From positions 124,001-188,000 of the forward strand of contig NZ_JARLTC010000008.1 of the NCBI RefSeq assembly GCF_029382225.1: a stretch of DNA of 64,000 nt, written 5' to 3'. The stretch comes from Spongiactinospora sp. TRM90649. Its GTDB lineage: Bacteria; Actinomycetota; Actinomycetes; Streptosporangiales; Streptosporangiaceae. This document shows positions 25,411 through 33,471 of this stretch, one piece after another. Every line of letters begins with the position of its first letter. Positions within the stretch are counted from its first letter, which is position 1. The notes below the pieces were generated by a model. It was not told where the DNA came from. It was given only the letters and a program-made list of their open reading frames with translations, and ran no database searches. A program made the position numbers and the translations under genes.

Positions 25411-26597
25411 CCGCCGGCCTTCCCGTACGGCAGGACCGCCCGCACCTCGAAGCCGCCCTCCGCGCGCTCCCCCGCCGTGAGCGTCCCCCCGACGAACGCC
25501 GCGCGCTCCCCAAGGAACCGCAGCCCCCGCCCGCCCCGCAACCGCCGGTCGGGACGCCCGTGACCGGCGGGACCGGCGTCGGTGACGCGCACGCGCACCA
25601 TGTCGGGCCCGGCGTCCACGCGGACCCAGGCTCGGGTGCGCCCGGCGTGCTTGAGCACGTTGACCAGGGCCTCCTCGCAGATCCGGAAGGCCGACAGCTC
25701 CACCGTGCGGTCCTCGTAGGGCGGCGTGCCGGTCATCCGCAGCTCGGCGTCGACTCCGGCGGCGCGCATCCGCTCGATGAGCCCGGGGATGTCGGCGAGT
25801 CCGGGCTGCGGGCCGTACTCCTCGCGCTCCTCGGGACGGCTGAGCACGTCGAGCAGCCTGCGCAGGTCGGTCATCGCGGTCCGGGCGGCCTCCTCGATCG
25901 CGCCGAGCGCCCGCCGCGCCTCGTCGGGGTCGCGGTCGAAGACCTCACGGGCCACTCCCGCCCGCAGCACCACAATGCTCATCGCGTGCCCCACCACGTC
26001 GTGTATCTCACTGGCCAGCCGGGCCCGCTCGCGCAGCACCGCCATCGAGGCGCGTTGCTCCGCCGCCTCCCTGACCAGCCACTCGTGCTCGATCAGCTCC
26101 CGGTTGAGCCGCCGCTGCCCGGGGATGACCCAGCCGAGCCCCCACGCGCTGAACGTCGCGAGCACGACCGCGAGCATCCACTCGCGCGGGCCGTAGCGGA
26201 TCAGCGCGGCGGCGGGCACGGCCAGGGCGAGCACCCCGGCGACGATCCCCTGCACCGTGGATACCCGGCTGACCACGGTGTATACCGCGAGCAGGCAGGC
26301 CAGGAACACGGCGGGCGGCATCGGGTGCAGCAGTTCGACGCCGACGCTCGCGGCGATCACGACCGCGAACACCGGCCACGGACGGCGGCGGCGCACGGCG
26401 AGCGGGAGCGTTGCGAGCGCGGTCAGGACCGCGTGGGACGCGAAGTCGGCGGCACCGCGGGGCAGCGCCTCCTCGCCCGGCATCCCGGGCAGGCCGTGCC
26501 AGCCGCCGATCGGGTGGGTGAGCACGGCCAGCGCGAACAGGCAGCACGCCACCCCCACGTCGATCGCCCTGCCGTGCCGTTCCCCCCAGTCGAGCAC
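25407..26597 (-). CDS. Sensor histidine kinase, NarX/DesK-like
   Basis: This 396-residue kinase has about five N-terminal membrane segments (residues ~12-160), a HisKA_3 dimerisation helix with the phosphorylated His in EIHDVVGHAMSIVV, and an HATPase domain with N-box EEALVNVLKHA and G-box GGRGLRFLGERA. Its partner is the response regulator immediately downstream. It starts 10 bases after the OsmC gene, so the sensor may be co-transcribed with a peroxide-detoxifying enzyme. The signal is unknown. Confidence 0.93.
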   Translation of the reverse strand: MLDWGERHGRAIDVGVACCLFALAVLTHPIGGWHGLPGMPGEEALPRGAADFASHAVLTALATLPLAVRRRRPWPVFAVVIAASVGVELLHPMPPAVFLACLLAVYTVVSRVSTVQGIVAGVLALAVPAAALIRYGPREWMLAVVLATFSAWGLGWVIPGQRRLNRELIEHEWLVREAAEQRASMAVLRERARLASEIHDVVGHAMSIVVLRAGVAREVFDRDPDEARRALGAIEEAARTAMTDLRRLLDVLSRPEEREEYGPQPGLADIPGLIERMRAAGVDAELRMTGTPPYEDRTVELSAFRICEEALVNVLKHAGRTRAWVRVDAGPDMVRVRVTDAGPAGHGRPDRRLRGGRGLRFLGERAAFVGGTLTAGERAEGGFEVRAVLPYGKAGG

Positions 26598-26607
26598 GCC
26601 AGGGGAT

Positions 26608-27009
26608 CTACCCCGGGAGCACGAGGCGTACCTCGGTGCCCTCCCTCAGTGAGCGGCTCACCGTGCAGTGGCGGTCTTCGACCCGCTGGGCGACGGCGCG
26701 GAAGACCTCGTCCGCCTTGGGGTCGCCTTCGGGGAGTTCGACGTCGTAGGTGATGGTCACCGGGCCGAGCAGGTTGGCCTCGGCCTTCTCCCCCTGGACG
26801 GTCATCGCCAGGCGGACCAGCCGGTGGCCGCGCTGCGCGGTGAGCGGCTCGACGGTGACGATGTTGCAGCCGCCGACGGCGGCCAGCAGCAGTTCCACGG
26901 GAGTGAACGCGCCCGGTTCGTCAGGGCCGCCGACCTTGATCTCGGCCCCACGGTCGTTGCGGGCCACGAACCCGTCGTCGCCGGTTCGTTCCACGTTGAC
27001 GATCGCCAT
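26608..27009 (-). CDS. OsmC/Ohr-family peroxiredoxin-like protein
   Basis: This 133-residue OsmC-fold protein has both redox cysteines: C48 in VGGCNIV and C115 in EDRHCTVSRS. Family members reduce organic hydroperoxides. It is the first gene of an apparent operon with the kinase and response regulator (10-base gap) and is divergent from the ApbE gene. Confidence 0.88.
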   Translation of the reverse strand: MAIVNVERTGDDGFVARNDRGAEIKVGGPDEPGAFTPVELLLAAVGGCNIVTVEPLTAQRGHRLVRLAMTVQGEKAEANLLGPVTITYDVELPEGDPKADEVFRAVAQRVEDRHCTVSRSLREGTEVRLVLPG

Positions 27010-27096
27010 TGTTCAACAGTACTCAAAACGCTTAGCACGGCATTACGCCCCACCTGCCATGCTGACCCCATGACCGCTAGGGGAGGAGTGGACACG

Positions 27097-27810
27097 ATGG
27101 CGTTTCCCGGTACGGCCCGCGTCGAGCAGGTGATGGGACTTCCGGTCAGCGTGGACGTCCGCACGGCACTGCCGGCCCGAGAGCTGTCCCCGGTGCTCGA
27201 CGACGCCTTCGCCTGGCTGCGCTGGGTGGACCGCACGTTCGACGTGGCCGACGGCGGTGCGGCCGACCTGACGGAGCGCGCGTCCGGCGACCACACGTCC
27301 GAGCTCACCGAGGTCCTGGAACGCTGTGCCGAGATGCGCGACGCCACGGGGGGATACTTCGACGACCCGGCGGTGTACGTGCGGGGCTGGGCGGTGGAGC
27401 GGATCTCGCGGGCGCTCAGCGTGGCGGGCGCGGTCGACCACTGCGTCAACGTGGGCACCGCCGTGCGGGTGCGCGGCTCGGCCAGGCCGGGGGCGCACTG
27501 GCGGATCGGGATCCGCGACCCGAGAGACGAGCAGGTGTGCAAGGTCCTCTTCGCGCACGACCTGGCTGTGGCGACGGCCCATGAGGGCGCCCGCAGGTCG
27601 GTCACGGTGGTGGGCCCCGACCTGGGGGCGGCGTGCGGCTACGCCGCCGCGCTGCGCGCGATGCCGCCCATGCCGGCCAGGCGGTTCGCCGAGCGGCTCG
27701 GCGCGGCCGGGCCGTACGACGTCCTGCTCGTCGAGCGGGACGGCCGTACGACGGGCACTCCCGGCCTCATGGAGTACGGCGCCGCCGCCGGTACCGCGAT
27801 GGCGGGCTGA
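27097..27810 (+). CDS. apbE: ApbE-like FAD:protein FMN transferase
   Basis: This 237-residue protein is similar to ApbE: YFDDPAVYVRGWAVERIS (binding region near the D-P-x-x-x-x-K/R-G-W-A motif), an H-W-R-I-G-I-x-D-P block and a Thr/Ala-rich C-terminal segment (VATAHEGARR). ApbE attaches FMN to Thr of redox proteins. It is shorter than most ApbE proteins (about 300 residues). The ATG follows GGGGAGGAG by 8 bases. No flavinylated partner is evident nearby. Confidence 0.8.
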   Translation: MAFPGTARVEQVMGLPVSVDVRTALPARELSPVLDDAFAWLRWVDRTFDVADGGAADLTERASGDHTSELTEVLERCAEMRDATGGYFDDPAVYVRGWAVERISRALSVAGAVDHCVNVGTAVRVRGSARPGAHWRIGIRDPRDEQVCKVLFAHDLAVATAHEGARRSVTVVGPDLGAACGYAAALRAMPPMPARRFAERLGAAGPYDVLLVERDGRTTGTPGLMEYGAAAGTAMAG

Positions 27811-27836
27811 CGCACGGCCTCGAGTCGCGGGCGCTG

Positions 27837-28112
27837 TCAAGCATCAGGATGTTTTCCCAGGTAGTCGATGTAAATCGGGCGTAGGGCCTCGCCCAGGCGC
27901 CCCTCGCCCGAGACCATCGCGTCGCTCAGCAACGCGGAGATCTTGCTCAGGTCGTTGGCCGTCTCATCACCGTGACCGGTAGCCGCCTCGGCGGCCGGTA
28001 TCGCCTTCAACAGGTCCCACAGGAAGCCGAGGTCACCGTGCCGCACGGCATAGTGCACCGCGCGATCGTGCAGCTCCCTGGCCGAGAGCGACTCCAGACT
28101 GTCCGCTTCCAT
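27837..28112 (-). CDS. Conserved small helical protein of unknown function
   Basis: This 91-residue acidic protein begins MEADSLESLSARELHDRAVH and continues with a W-containing helix (HGDLGFLWDLLKAIPAAEA). No catalytic motif is seen. The start chosen is preceded by GGAGAGGGGG; an upstream extension to 28160 looks non-coding. It is convergent with the ApbE gene. I do not recognise the function. Confidence 0.6.
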   Translation of the reverse strand: MEADSLESLSARELHDRAVHYAVRHGDLGFLWDLLKAIPAAEAATGHGDETANDLSKISALLSDAMVSGEGRLGEALRPIYIDYLGKHPDA

Positions 28113-28333
28113 CTCATGCCCACCCCCTCTCCGTGCCTTCCCTGACGTCGTGGTGATCACGCAGCATTACCCGTGATGTCCCCCTGTTAACCCCTGCGAC
28201 CGGCCCGACCGGCGGGGCCCGACCACATAGGGTCGGAGGCGGGGAAAGCCTTTACTAGGTCATGAACCGGGCCGGGTATCGCTTTCCCTCGGCTATACCC
28301 CTTCGCCGATCGCACGTGGGAGGATGCCTCAGC

Positions 28334-28702
28334 GTGAAAATAATCCTCAAAATCATCGTGGTGGCCGCCGCCCTCTGGGTGGCCACCCAACTGGTGAGCG
28401 GGATCACCGTCTCCGGTGACACCAACACCACGATGGTGCTCACCCTGCTGGGCGTGGCACTGATCTTCGGCCTGGTCAACGCGGTTCTCAAGCCGATCAT
28501 TCACACTCTGGGCTGCGCGTTCTACATCCTCACGCTGGGGTTGTTCGCCCTCGTGGTGAACGCCGGGCTGATGCTGCTGACGAGCTGGATCGCCCAGCAG
28601 CTCGGGCTGGCGTTCCATGTCGAGGGATTCGTCAGCGCGCTGTGGGGCGCGCTGATCGTCGGCGTGGTGAGCTGGCTGCTCGACCTGATCCTCCCCGACT
28701 GA
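28334..28702 (+). CDS. Four-helix membrane protein, phage-holin-4-superfamily type
   Basis: This 122-residue protein has four hydrophobic helices. The motif GLVNAVLKPIIH after helix 2 is typical of the small 'phage holin family' membrane proteins found in most actinomycetes and cyanobacteria. These are chromosomal and not linked to phage. The GTG start follows GGGAGG by 10 bases. It is convergent with the LacI gene across a terminator. Confidence 0.8.
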   Translation: MKIILKIIVVAAALWVATQLVSGITVSGDTNTTMVLTLLGVALIFGLVNAVLKPIIHTLGCAFYILTLGLFALVVNAGLMLLTSWIAQQLGLAFHVEGFVSALWGALIVGVVSWLLDLILPD

Positions 28703-28722
28703 CCCATACCCCACGGGCCGCC

Positions 28723-28752
28723 GCCCGGGTGAGGCCCCTGCCTCGCCCGGGC
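28723..28752. terminator. 13-bp hairpin between convergent genes
   Basis: Arms GCCCGGGTGAGGC and GCCTCGCCCGGGC pair completely (one G-U) around the 4-base loop CCCT, between the holin-like gene and the LacI gene. There is no T-run. A TTTCCGGGCC direct repeat follows. Confidence 0.65.
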
Positions 28753-28796
28753 CGCTCGCTTTCCGGGCCGCCTGCTTTCCGGGCCCGTTCTCCGGG

Positions 28797-29801
28797 TCAG
28801 TTCACCCGGCCCACCGAGCCCCGTTCACGCAGCTCGGGAGCCTGCACGATACGGCGCCGCCGGGTGGCGCCGTCGGTGGCCGCGATCACCAGCCGCACGG
28901 CGGCGCGCACGATGCCGTCGATGTCCCAGTTGACGGTGGTGAGGCCGGGCTGGAGGAGCCCGGACATCGGGTGGTCGTCGTACCCCATGACCGAGAGGTC
29001 GCCGGGGATGCGCAGCCCGCGCTCCGCGGCCGCCGCGTAGACGCCGTAGGCGATGGAGTCCGCGAAGCAGAAGACCGCGCCCGGCGGGTCGCCGCCGCCC
29101 AGCAGGCGGTGCGCGACCTCGGTGGCGCCGCCCAGCGACTGGGGGGCGGTGACCAGTTCGACGTCGAGCCCGAGGCGGACCGCCTCGGCGGTGACATGAA
29201 CGTCGGCCGGGCGGTCGGGGGTGCTGGCCATGGTCGGGGTGAGCACCGCGATGCGCCGGTGCCCGTTGCCGCGCAGGTGCTCCAGGGCCATGGTGGTGCC
29301 ACGGCGGTTGTCGAAGACGACCTCGCCCGCCGTGCTGGCCCCGGCGAGCGCGTCGCCGATGGCGACCACGGGAAGGCTCGCGCACAGGTCGGCCCAGAAC
29401 TCGGCGGCGGGATCGACCGGCTGCACGATCAGGCCGTCGACCCGCTGGTCGCGGAGCTGCTGGGCGAGGGTGCGCTCGCGGCCGGGGTCGCCGGAGGCAT
29501 CGAGGATGAGCGCGTAGCGGTCGTTGTCCTTGAGCGCCCTGCCGATGCCGACGGCGAGGGCCTGCTGCCAGAGGTCTTCCAGTGAGCCGCAGAGCAGGCC
29601 CATCATCCCGGTCTTGCCGCTGGCCAGGGCCCGCGCGATGGGGTCGGCCTCGTAGCCCAGTTCGGCGGCGGCCTGCCGGACGCGCTCGATGGTCTCGTCG
29701 GAGACCTGGAGGCCGCGCAGGGCGTAGGACACTGCGGCCGGGGAGAGGCCGGTGGCCTTGGCCACCTCGCGGATCGTGGCTCTCTTGCGCGGCTGCGTCA
29801 C
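28797..29801 (-). CDS. LacI/GalR-family repressor
   Basis: This 334-residue repressor has an N-terminal HTH (TIREVAKATGLSPAAVSYAL, about 9-28), a hinge helix region (ADPIARALASGKT) and a periplasmic-binding-protein-like sensor domain with VMGYDDHPMS near the C-terminus. The GTG start is preceded at 6 bases by TAAGCT, suggesting a leaderless message. Three tandem LacI-type half-palindromic sites at 29885-29922 lie in the divergent gap, so it should repress itself and the amidohydrolase operon. Confidence 0.93.
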   Translation of the reverse strand: MTQPRKRATIREVAKATGLSPAAVSYALRGLQVSDETIERVRQAAAELGYEADPIARALASGKTGMMGLLCGSLEDLWQQALAVGIGRALKDNDRYALILDASGDPGRERTLAQQLRDQRVDGLIVQPVDPAAEFWADLCASLPVVAIGDALAGASTAGEVVFDNRRGTTMALEHLRGNGHRRIAVLTPTMASTPDRPADVHVTAEAVRLGLDVELVTAPQSLGGATEVAHRLLGGGDPPGAVFCFADSIAYGVYAAAAERGLRIPGDLSVMGYDDHPMSGLLQPGLTTVNWDIDGIVRAAVRLVIAATDGATRRRRIVQAPELRERGSVGRVN

Positions 29802-29884
29802 CTCGCAAGCTTATGTCGAACAGGTGCCCGTGGGGCGCTTCCGCGCCGAGCAGGGGTGCCCCGTCAGGGTTGACACTCCGGAGG

Positions 29885-29922
29885 TGAAGCGATTCACTGA
29901 ATCGAATCACTGAACCGTTTCA
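29885..29922. promoter_or_regulatory. Three tandem LacI-type operators, 13-bp period
   Basis: The sites TGAAGCGATTCA (29885-29896), TGAATCGAATCA (29898-29909) and TGAACCGTTTCA (29911-29922) follow each other every 13 bp. The outer two fit TGAA-N-CG-N-TTCA, the classic central-CG operator of LacI/GalR proteins. They lie between the LacI gene and the amidohydrolase operon. Confidence 0.7.
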
Positions 29923-29994
29923 CATGCCCCCCGTGCACGCCTGACGAGGATTGCCTATATTATCAGTAGGGAATTAGGGATTGGAGGTGACCAG

Positions 29995-30906
29995 ATGAGC
30001 GTGGACGTGCACCAACATCTGTGGACGCCCGCGTTCACAGACGCGCTGCGCCGCCGCCACGCCGCGCCGTACCTGGACGGCTGGACGCTCCACCTCGACG
30101 GCGAGCCGCCGTTCACCGTCGATCCCGCGACCCACGACCTCGCCCGGCGCTCCGCCGCCGACCACGACCTCGACATCGCCCTGGTGTCGCTGTCCAGCCC
30201 GCTCGGTATCGAGCACCTGCCTGCCACCGAGGCGTGGCCGATCATCGAGGCGTACCACGAGGACGCGTCGGCACTCCCCCGCCCCTTCCGCGCCTGGGCC
30301 GCGACCTGCGTGGACGATCCCGACCCCGGCCGCCTGGAGAAGGACCTCGCGAGCGGCCTGGTCGGCCTCCAGCTTCCGGCGACCGCCGTCCAGGGGGCCG
30401 AGGGCCTGGAGCGGGTGGCGAGGCTGCTCGACACGCTCGCCGACCGCGACCGGCCGCTGTTCGTGCACCCGGGCCCGGCCGCGCGCCACGACGGGACACC
30501 GGCCGAGGGTCCCGGCTGGTGGCCCGCCGTGGTCACCTACGTGCAGCAGATGCACGCCGCCTGGTACGCCTGGCACGCCCACGGCAGGCCCCGCCATCCC
30601 CGGCTGCGCGTCTGCTTCGCCCTGCTGGCCGGGCTGGCCCCGCTGCACGGCGAGCGCCTGCTGGCCAGGGGCGGATCCGGACGCGGCCGGGTCGATCCCC
30701 TGACCTTCGTCGAGACCTCCTCCTACGGCCCGCGCGCCATCGACGCGGTGATCCGCGAACTGGGCGTGGACGTCGTGGTCAACGGCTCCGACCGGCCGTA
30801 CGCCACGGCACCCGAGACCGGCCTCGGGGCCGCCGCCGACCACGCCATCCGCACCGCCAATCCACGGCGGCTGCTCGGCTATCCCTCGATTGCGACCTGC
30901 GTTTGA
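29995..30906 (+). CDS. Amidohydrolase-family protein (metal-dependent)
   Basis: This 303-residue protein starts SVDVHQHLWTPAF, the H-x-H metal motif of the amidohydrolase_2 family (lactonases and decarboxylases such as ACMSD). Later candidate metal residues are His in LFVHPGPAARH and Asp in VVNGSDRPYA. The ATG follows GGAGG at good distance. It forms a LacI-controlled operon with the cysteine-dioxygenase-like gene 19 bases downstream. The substrate is unknown. Confidence 0.82.
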   Translation: MSVDVHQHLWTPAFTDALRRRHAAPYLDGWTLHLDGEPPFTVDPATHDLARRSAADHDLDIALVSLSSPLGIEHLPATEAWPIIEAYHEDASALPRPFRAWAATCVDDPDPGRLEKDLASGLVGLQLPATAVQGAEGLERVARLLDTLADRDRPLFVHPGPAARHDGTPAEGPGWWPAVVTYVQQMHAAWYAWHAHGRPRHPRLRVCFALLAGLAPLHGERLLARGGSGRGRVDPLTFVETSSYGPRAIDAVIRELGVDVVVNGSDRPYATAPETGLGAAADHAIRTANPRRLLGYPSIATCV

Positions 30907-30925
30907 GACCGGAGAGGAACCGGAC

Positions 30926-31492
30926 ATGAGACACGCCCAGAGCGGCCACCAGGCCGTTGAGACCGCGCCCGCCGTTGATCCGACGCCCTTCGAGGACATC
31001 CCCGAGCGGAACCTCGACCGCAGGGAGCTGCGCGAGCTGGTGGACACCCTGGCCGCCGACCCGGCGACCTGGGCCGCCCATGTGGACTTTCCAGACGACG
31101 GCGACGGACGGCACTACGCTTCGCTGCACCGTGACGCCTATGTGGACGTTTGGCTGCTGTGCTGGCGACCTGAGGACGACACCGGCTGGCACGACCACGA
31201 CATCTCGTCGGGGGCCGTGCACGTGGTCACCGGGGCGTTGAAGGAGTGCAACCCGAGGATCGGCGGGGAGCATCTGGAGACGGAGGTGTCGGCCGGGGCC
31301 TCGTTCTCGTTCGGCCCCGACCACATCCACCGTCTGACCGGCGCGACGCACGGCAGCGTGTCGATCCACGCCTACTCCCCGCCGCTGTGGCGGCTCGGCC
31401 AGTACTCCATCAGCGACACCGGCGTGATGCGCCGGGTGTCGGTCAGCTACGCCGACGAACTGCGCCCCATGGACGACGTCCAGGTGGCGTGA
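30926..31492 (+). CDS. Cysteine-dioxygenase-family cupin
   Basis: This 188-residue cupin has the three-His iron site of cysteine dioxygenase-type enzymes: H-x-H in TGWHDHDISSGAVHVV and the third His in GPDHIHRLTG. Family members oxidise thiols such as cysteine or 3-mercaptopropionate to sulfinates with O2. The ATG follows GGAGAGG. It is downstream of the amidohydrolase gene in one operon, which may degrade an amide or lactone containing a thiol (inference). Confidence 0.82.
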   Translation: MRHAQSGHQAVETAPAVDPTPFEDIPERNLDRRELRELVDTLAADPATWAAHVDFPDDGDGRHYASLHRDAYVDVWLLCWRPEDDTGWHDHDISSGAVHVVTGALKECNPRIGGEHLETEVSAGASFSFGPDHIHRLTGATHGSVSIHAYSPPLWRLGQYSISDTGVMRRVSVSYADELRPMDDVQVA

Positions 31493-31501
31493 GCGTCGCG
31501 T

Positions 31502-32611
31502 TCAGCGGGCCGACCGCGCGGCGAGCACGGCCCGCGCGGTGCCGGGGTTGTCGGCGAACACGCCGTCCACGCCCAGGTCGAGCAGGCGGTTGAGCCACCC
31601 CGTGACGTCGCCGGTGGCGCGGGCGTAGGCCGGGCTCGCCGGGTTGCCGGTGCGGTGGTCGAGCGGGAGCTGGGAGTTCTCGTCACGGATCGTCCAGGTG
31701 TGGACGGCCAGCCGCGCCTTGTGCGCGTCGCGGATCAGGGTCGTGGGCGGCAGCAGCCGGCCGTCCGGCCCGGTGGGCACGATCCTGCGGGTGTCGACGC
31801 CGAGCCCGTCGGCGTAGCCGGCGACGTCGCGCAGCCCGGCGGGGGTGAGCAGCTGGTCATAGGTCAGCGGGTCGCCCGCCGCCACCCGGTCGTAGGGGGC
31901 GCCGGTCGCGGACACGAGCTGGATCAGCGGCAGGCGGGTCTTCTTGCGCAGGTCGCGCAGGTTCGCGGTCTCGAAGGACTGGATGTAGACGCGGTCCCTG
32001 GCGTTGCGCCAGCCGTTGGCCGCCAGGGTGGCGAGCAGCGGCTCCTCCAGGGACAGCCCGATGGAGTCGAAGTAGGTCGGGTGCTTGGTCTCGGGGTAGA
32101 CCCCGACGCCGTGCCGCTGGGCGAGCCGGATGACCTCCTCGAAGGTCGGCACCAGGGCCAGGCCGTCGTAGGCGGTGTTGCCCGAGCGCAGGTCGGGGAG
32201 CCGCTCCTTGGCGCGCAGCGTGCGCAGCTCGGCCAGGGTGAAGTCCTCGGTGAACCAGCCGGTCACCGGCACGCCGTCGATCGTCTTGGTCGCCCTGCGG
32301 GGGGCGAACTCGGGACGCGCGGCCACGTCGGTGGTGCCGGAGATCTCGTTCTCGTGCCGGGCGACCAGCACGCCGTCCTTGGTGGAGACCAGGTCGGGCT
32401 CGATGAAGTCGGCGCCCAGGGCGATGGCCGTCTCGTAGGAGAGCAGCGTGTGTTCCGGGCGCAACGCGCTCGCGCCACGGTGGCCGATGACGATGGCGTC
32501 GGGGCCGCGCCGGTCGGCGGCGGCGGTCTCGGGTCGAAGCAGCACACCGGCGACGCTACCGCCCAGCAGGACGGCCAGCGCACCGGCCGCGAGGGCTTTG
32601 AGGGTCTTCAT
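31502..32611 (-). CDS. Secreted glycerophosphodiester phosphodiesterase
   Basis: This 369-residue GlpQ/UgpQ-type protein has a signal peptide (residues 1-~32, ending AAA) and the catalytic motif IGHRGASALRPEH, with metal residues in FIEPDL and the second His in ARHENEISGTTD. The usual P-E-N-T is P-E-H-T here. It hydrolyses glycerophosphodiesters to glycerol-3-phosphate outside the membrane. It is separated by 30 bases from the FhuF-like gene upstream on the same strand. Confidence 0.9.
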   Translation of the reverse strand: MKTLKALAAGALAVLLGGSVAGVLLRPETAAADRRGPDAIVIGHRGASALRPEHTLLSYETAIALGADFIEPDLVSTKDGVLVARHENEISGTTDVAARPEFAPRRATKTIDGVPVTGWFTEDFTLAELRTLRAKERLPDLRSGNTAYDGLALVPTFEEVIRLAQRHGVGVYPETKHPTYFDSIGLSLEEPLLATLAANGWRNARDRVYIQSFETANLRDLRKKTRLPLIQLVSATGAPYDRVAAGDPLTYDQLLTPAGLRDVAGYADGLGVDTRRIVPTGPDGRLLPPTTLIRDAHKARLAVHTWTIRDENSQLPLDHRTGNPASPAYARATGDVTGWLNRLLDLGVDGVFADNPGTARAVLAARSAR

Positions 32612-32641
32612 GGCCGGGAACGTACGGCCCGTGAATGAAGA

Positions 32642-33406
32642 TCAGGTGTTCTCCGCGCTACCCGCGGACACACAGCAGGTGGCGCAGGGCTCGTCGATGT
32701 CCGGCAGCGTGATCCACAGGCAGCAGGTGCGCCGCCGGTAACCGTCGCCGCTGAAGTCGAGCAGGCCGTCCACCGGCTTGCCCACCGCGGCGAGCAGGTC
32801 GGCGGCCCGCGCCGTGGGCGGCAGCACCCTGGCGAACGCGATCACCGGGTGCGCCAGCGCCTCGGCGGTGGAGCCCCACAGGTTGCGCTCCCCCACCCGG
32901 GTCAGCCCGCCGATCGCCTTGATCAACGGCCGCTGCCCGTCGAGCAGCGCCTGCCTGATCGCCGCACCCAGGTCGTCCACCACGATCGTGCCCGGCTCGC
33001 CCGCCAGCGGGTCGCCGGGCAGCACGGCGGTGCGGATCGAGGTGGCCGCGACCGTGACGCCCGCCTCGGAGACGCGAAAGCAGGTCTCGTCGAACGGCAT
33101 GATCGGCACCCGCCGGTTCAGCGCCCAGCCCAGGGCCATCGGGACGGTGTGCCAGTAGCCGTAGGTCTTCCACAACAGCGCCGCCTTGACGTGGCGCGGA
33201 GCACTGGACACGACCGCGACCTCGTCGATCAGCCGGGCCAGCCGGTCGTACGGCTCGCGGGTCAGCGCGGCGGCGGGGACCCAGCCCTCCTCGGCCGGAT
33301 CGGCGGTCAGGGCGGGCGGCACGCCGAGCACGCCGCCGCGCTCCGCCGCCATCAGCTCAAGCAGCTCGCGCAGGCCGGCCAGCGGCTCTGCCAGGGTCAC
33401 CGTCAT
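32642..33406 (-). CDS. FhuF-like [2Fe-2S] siderophore-iron reductase
   Basis: This 254-residue protein has the FhuF C-terminal cysteine signature C-C-x11-C-x2-C (C228, C229, C241, C244) that binds an unusual [2Fe-2S] cluster. It reduces ferric iron held by siderophores in the cytoplasm. The ATG lies 28 bases downstream of an IdeR/DtxR-type iron box at 33434-33452, so it should be repressed when iron is plentiful. Confidence 0.88.
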   Translation of the reverse strand: MTVTLAEPLAGLRELLELMAAERGGVLGVPPALTADPAEEGWVPAAALTREPYDRLARLIDEVAVVSSAPRHVKAALLWKTYGYWHTVPMALGWALNRRVPIMPFDETCFRVSEAGVTVAATSIRTAVLPGDPLAGEPGTIVVDDLGAAIRQALLDGQRPLIKAIGGLTRVGERNLWGSTAEALAHPVIAFARVLPPTARAADLLAAVGKPVDGLLDFSGDGYRRRTCCLWITLPDIDEPCATCCVSAGSAENT

Positions 33407-33433
33407 GATCCCCCCGAGGAAGACGCCCCACCT

Positions 33434-33452
33434 TTAGGAAAGGCTCACCTTA
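33434..33452 (-). promoter_or_regulatory. IdeR/DmdR iron box
   Basis: TTAGGAAAGGCTCACCTTA matches the 19-bp DtxR-family iron-box consensus TTAGGTTAGGCTAACCTAA at 15 positions. A second outer pair, TTAGGAAA and TTTCCTAA (33460-33467), extends the symmetry. It lies in the 65-base gap just upstream of the FhuF-like gene. Confidence 0.8.
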
Positions 33453-33471
33453 GTAAGCGTTTCCTAAGTTA

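Noticed and set aside
28334..28702. Prophage remnant suggested by the holin-like protein
   Set aside because: This four-helix family is a common chromosomal membrane protein and no other phage gene is nearby.
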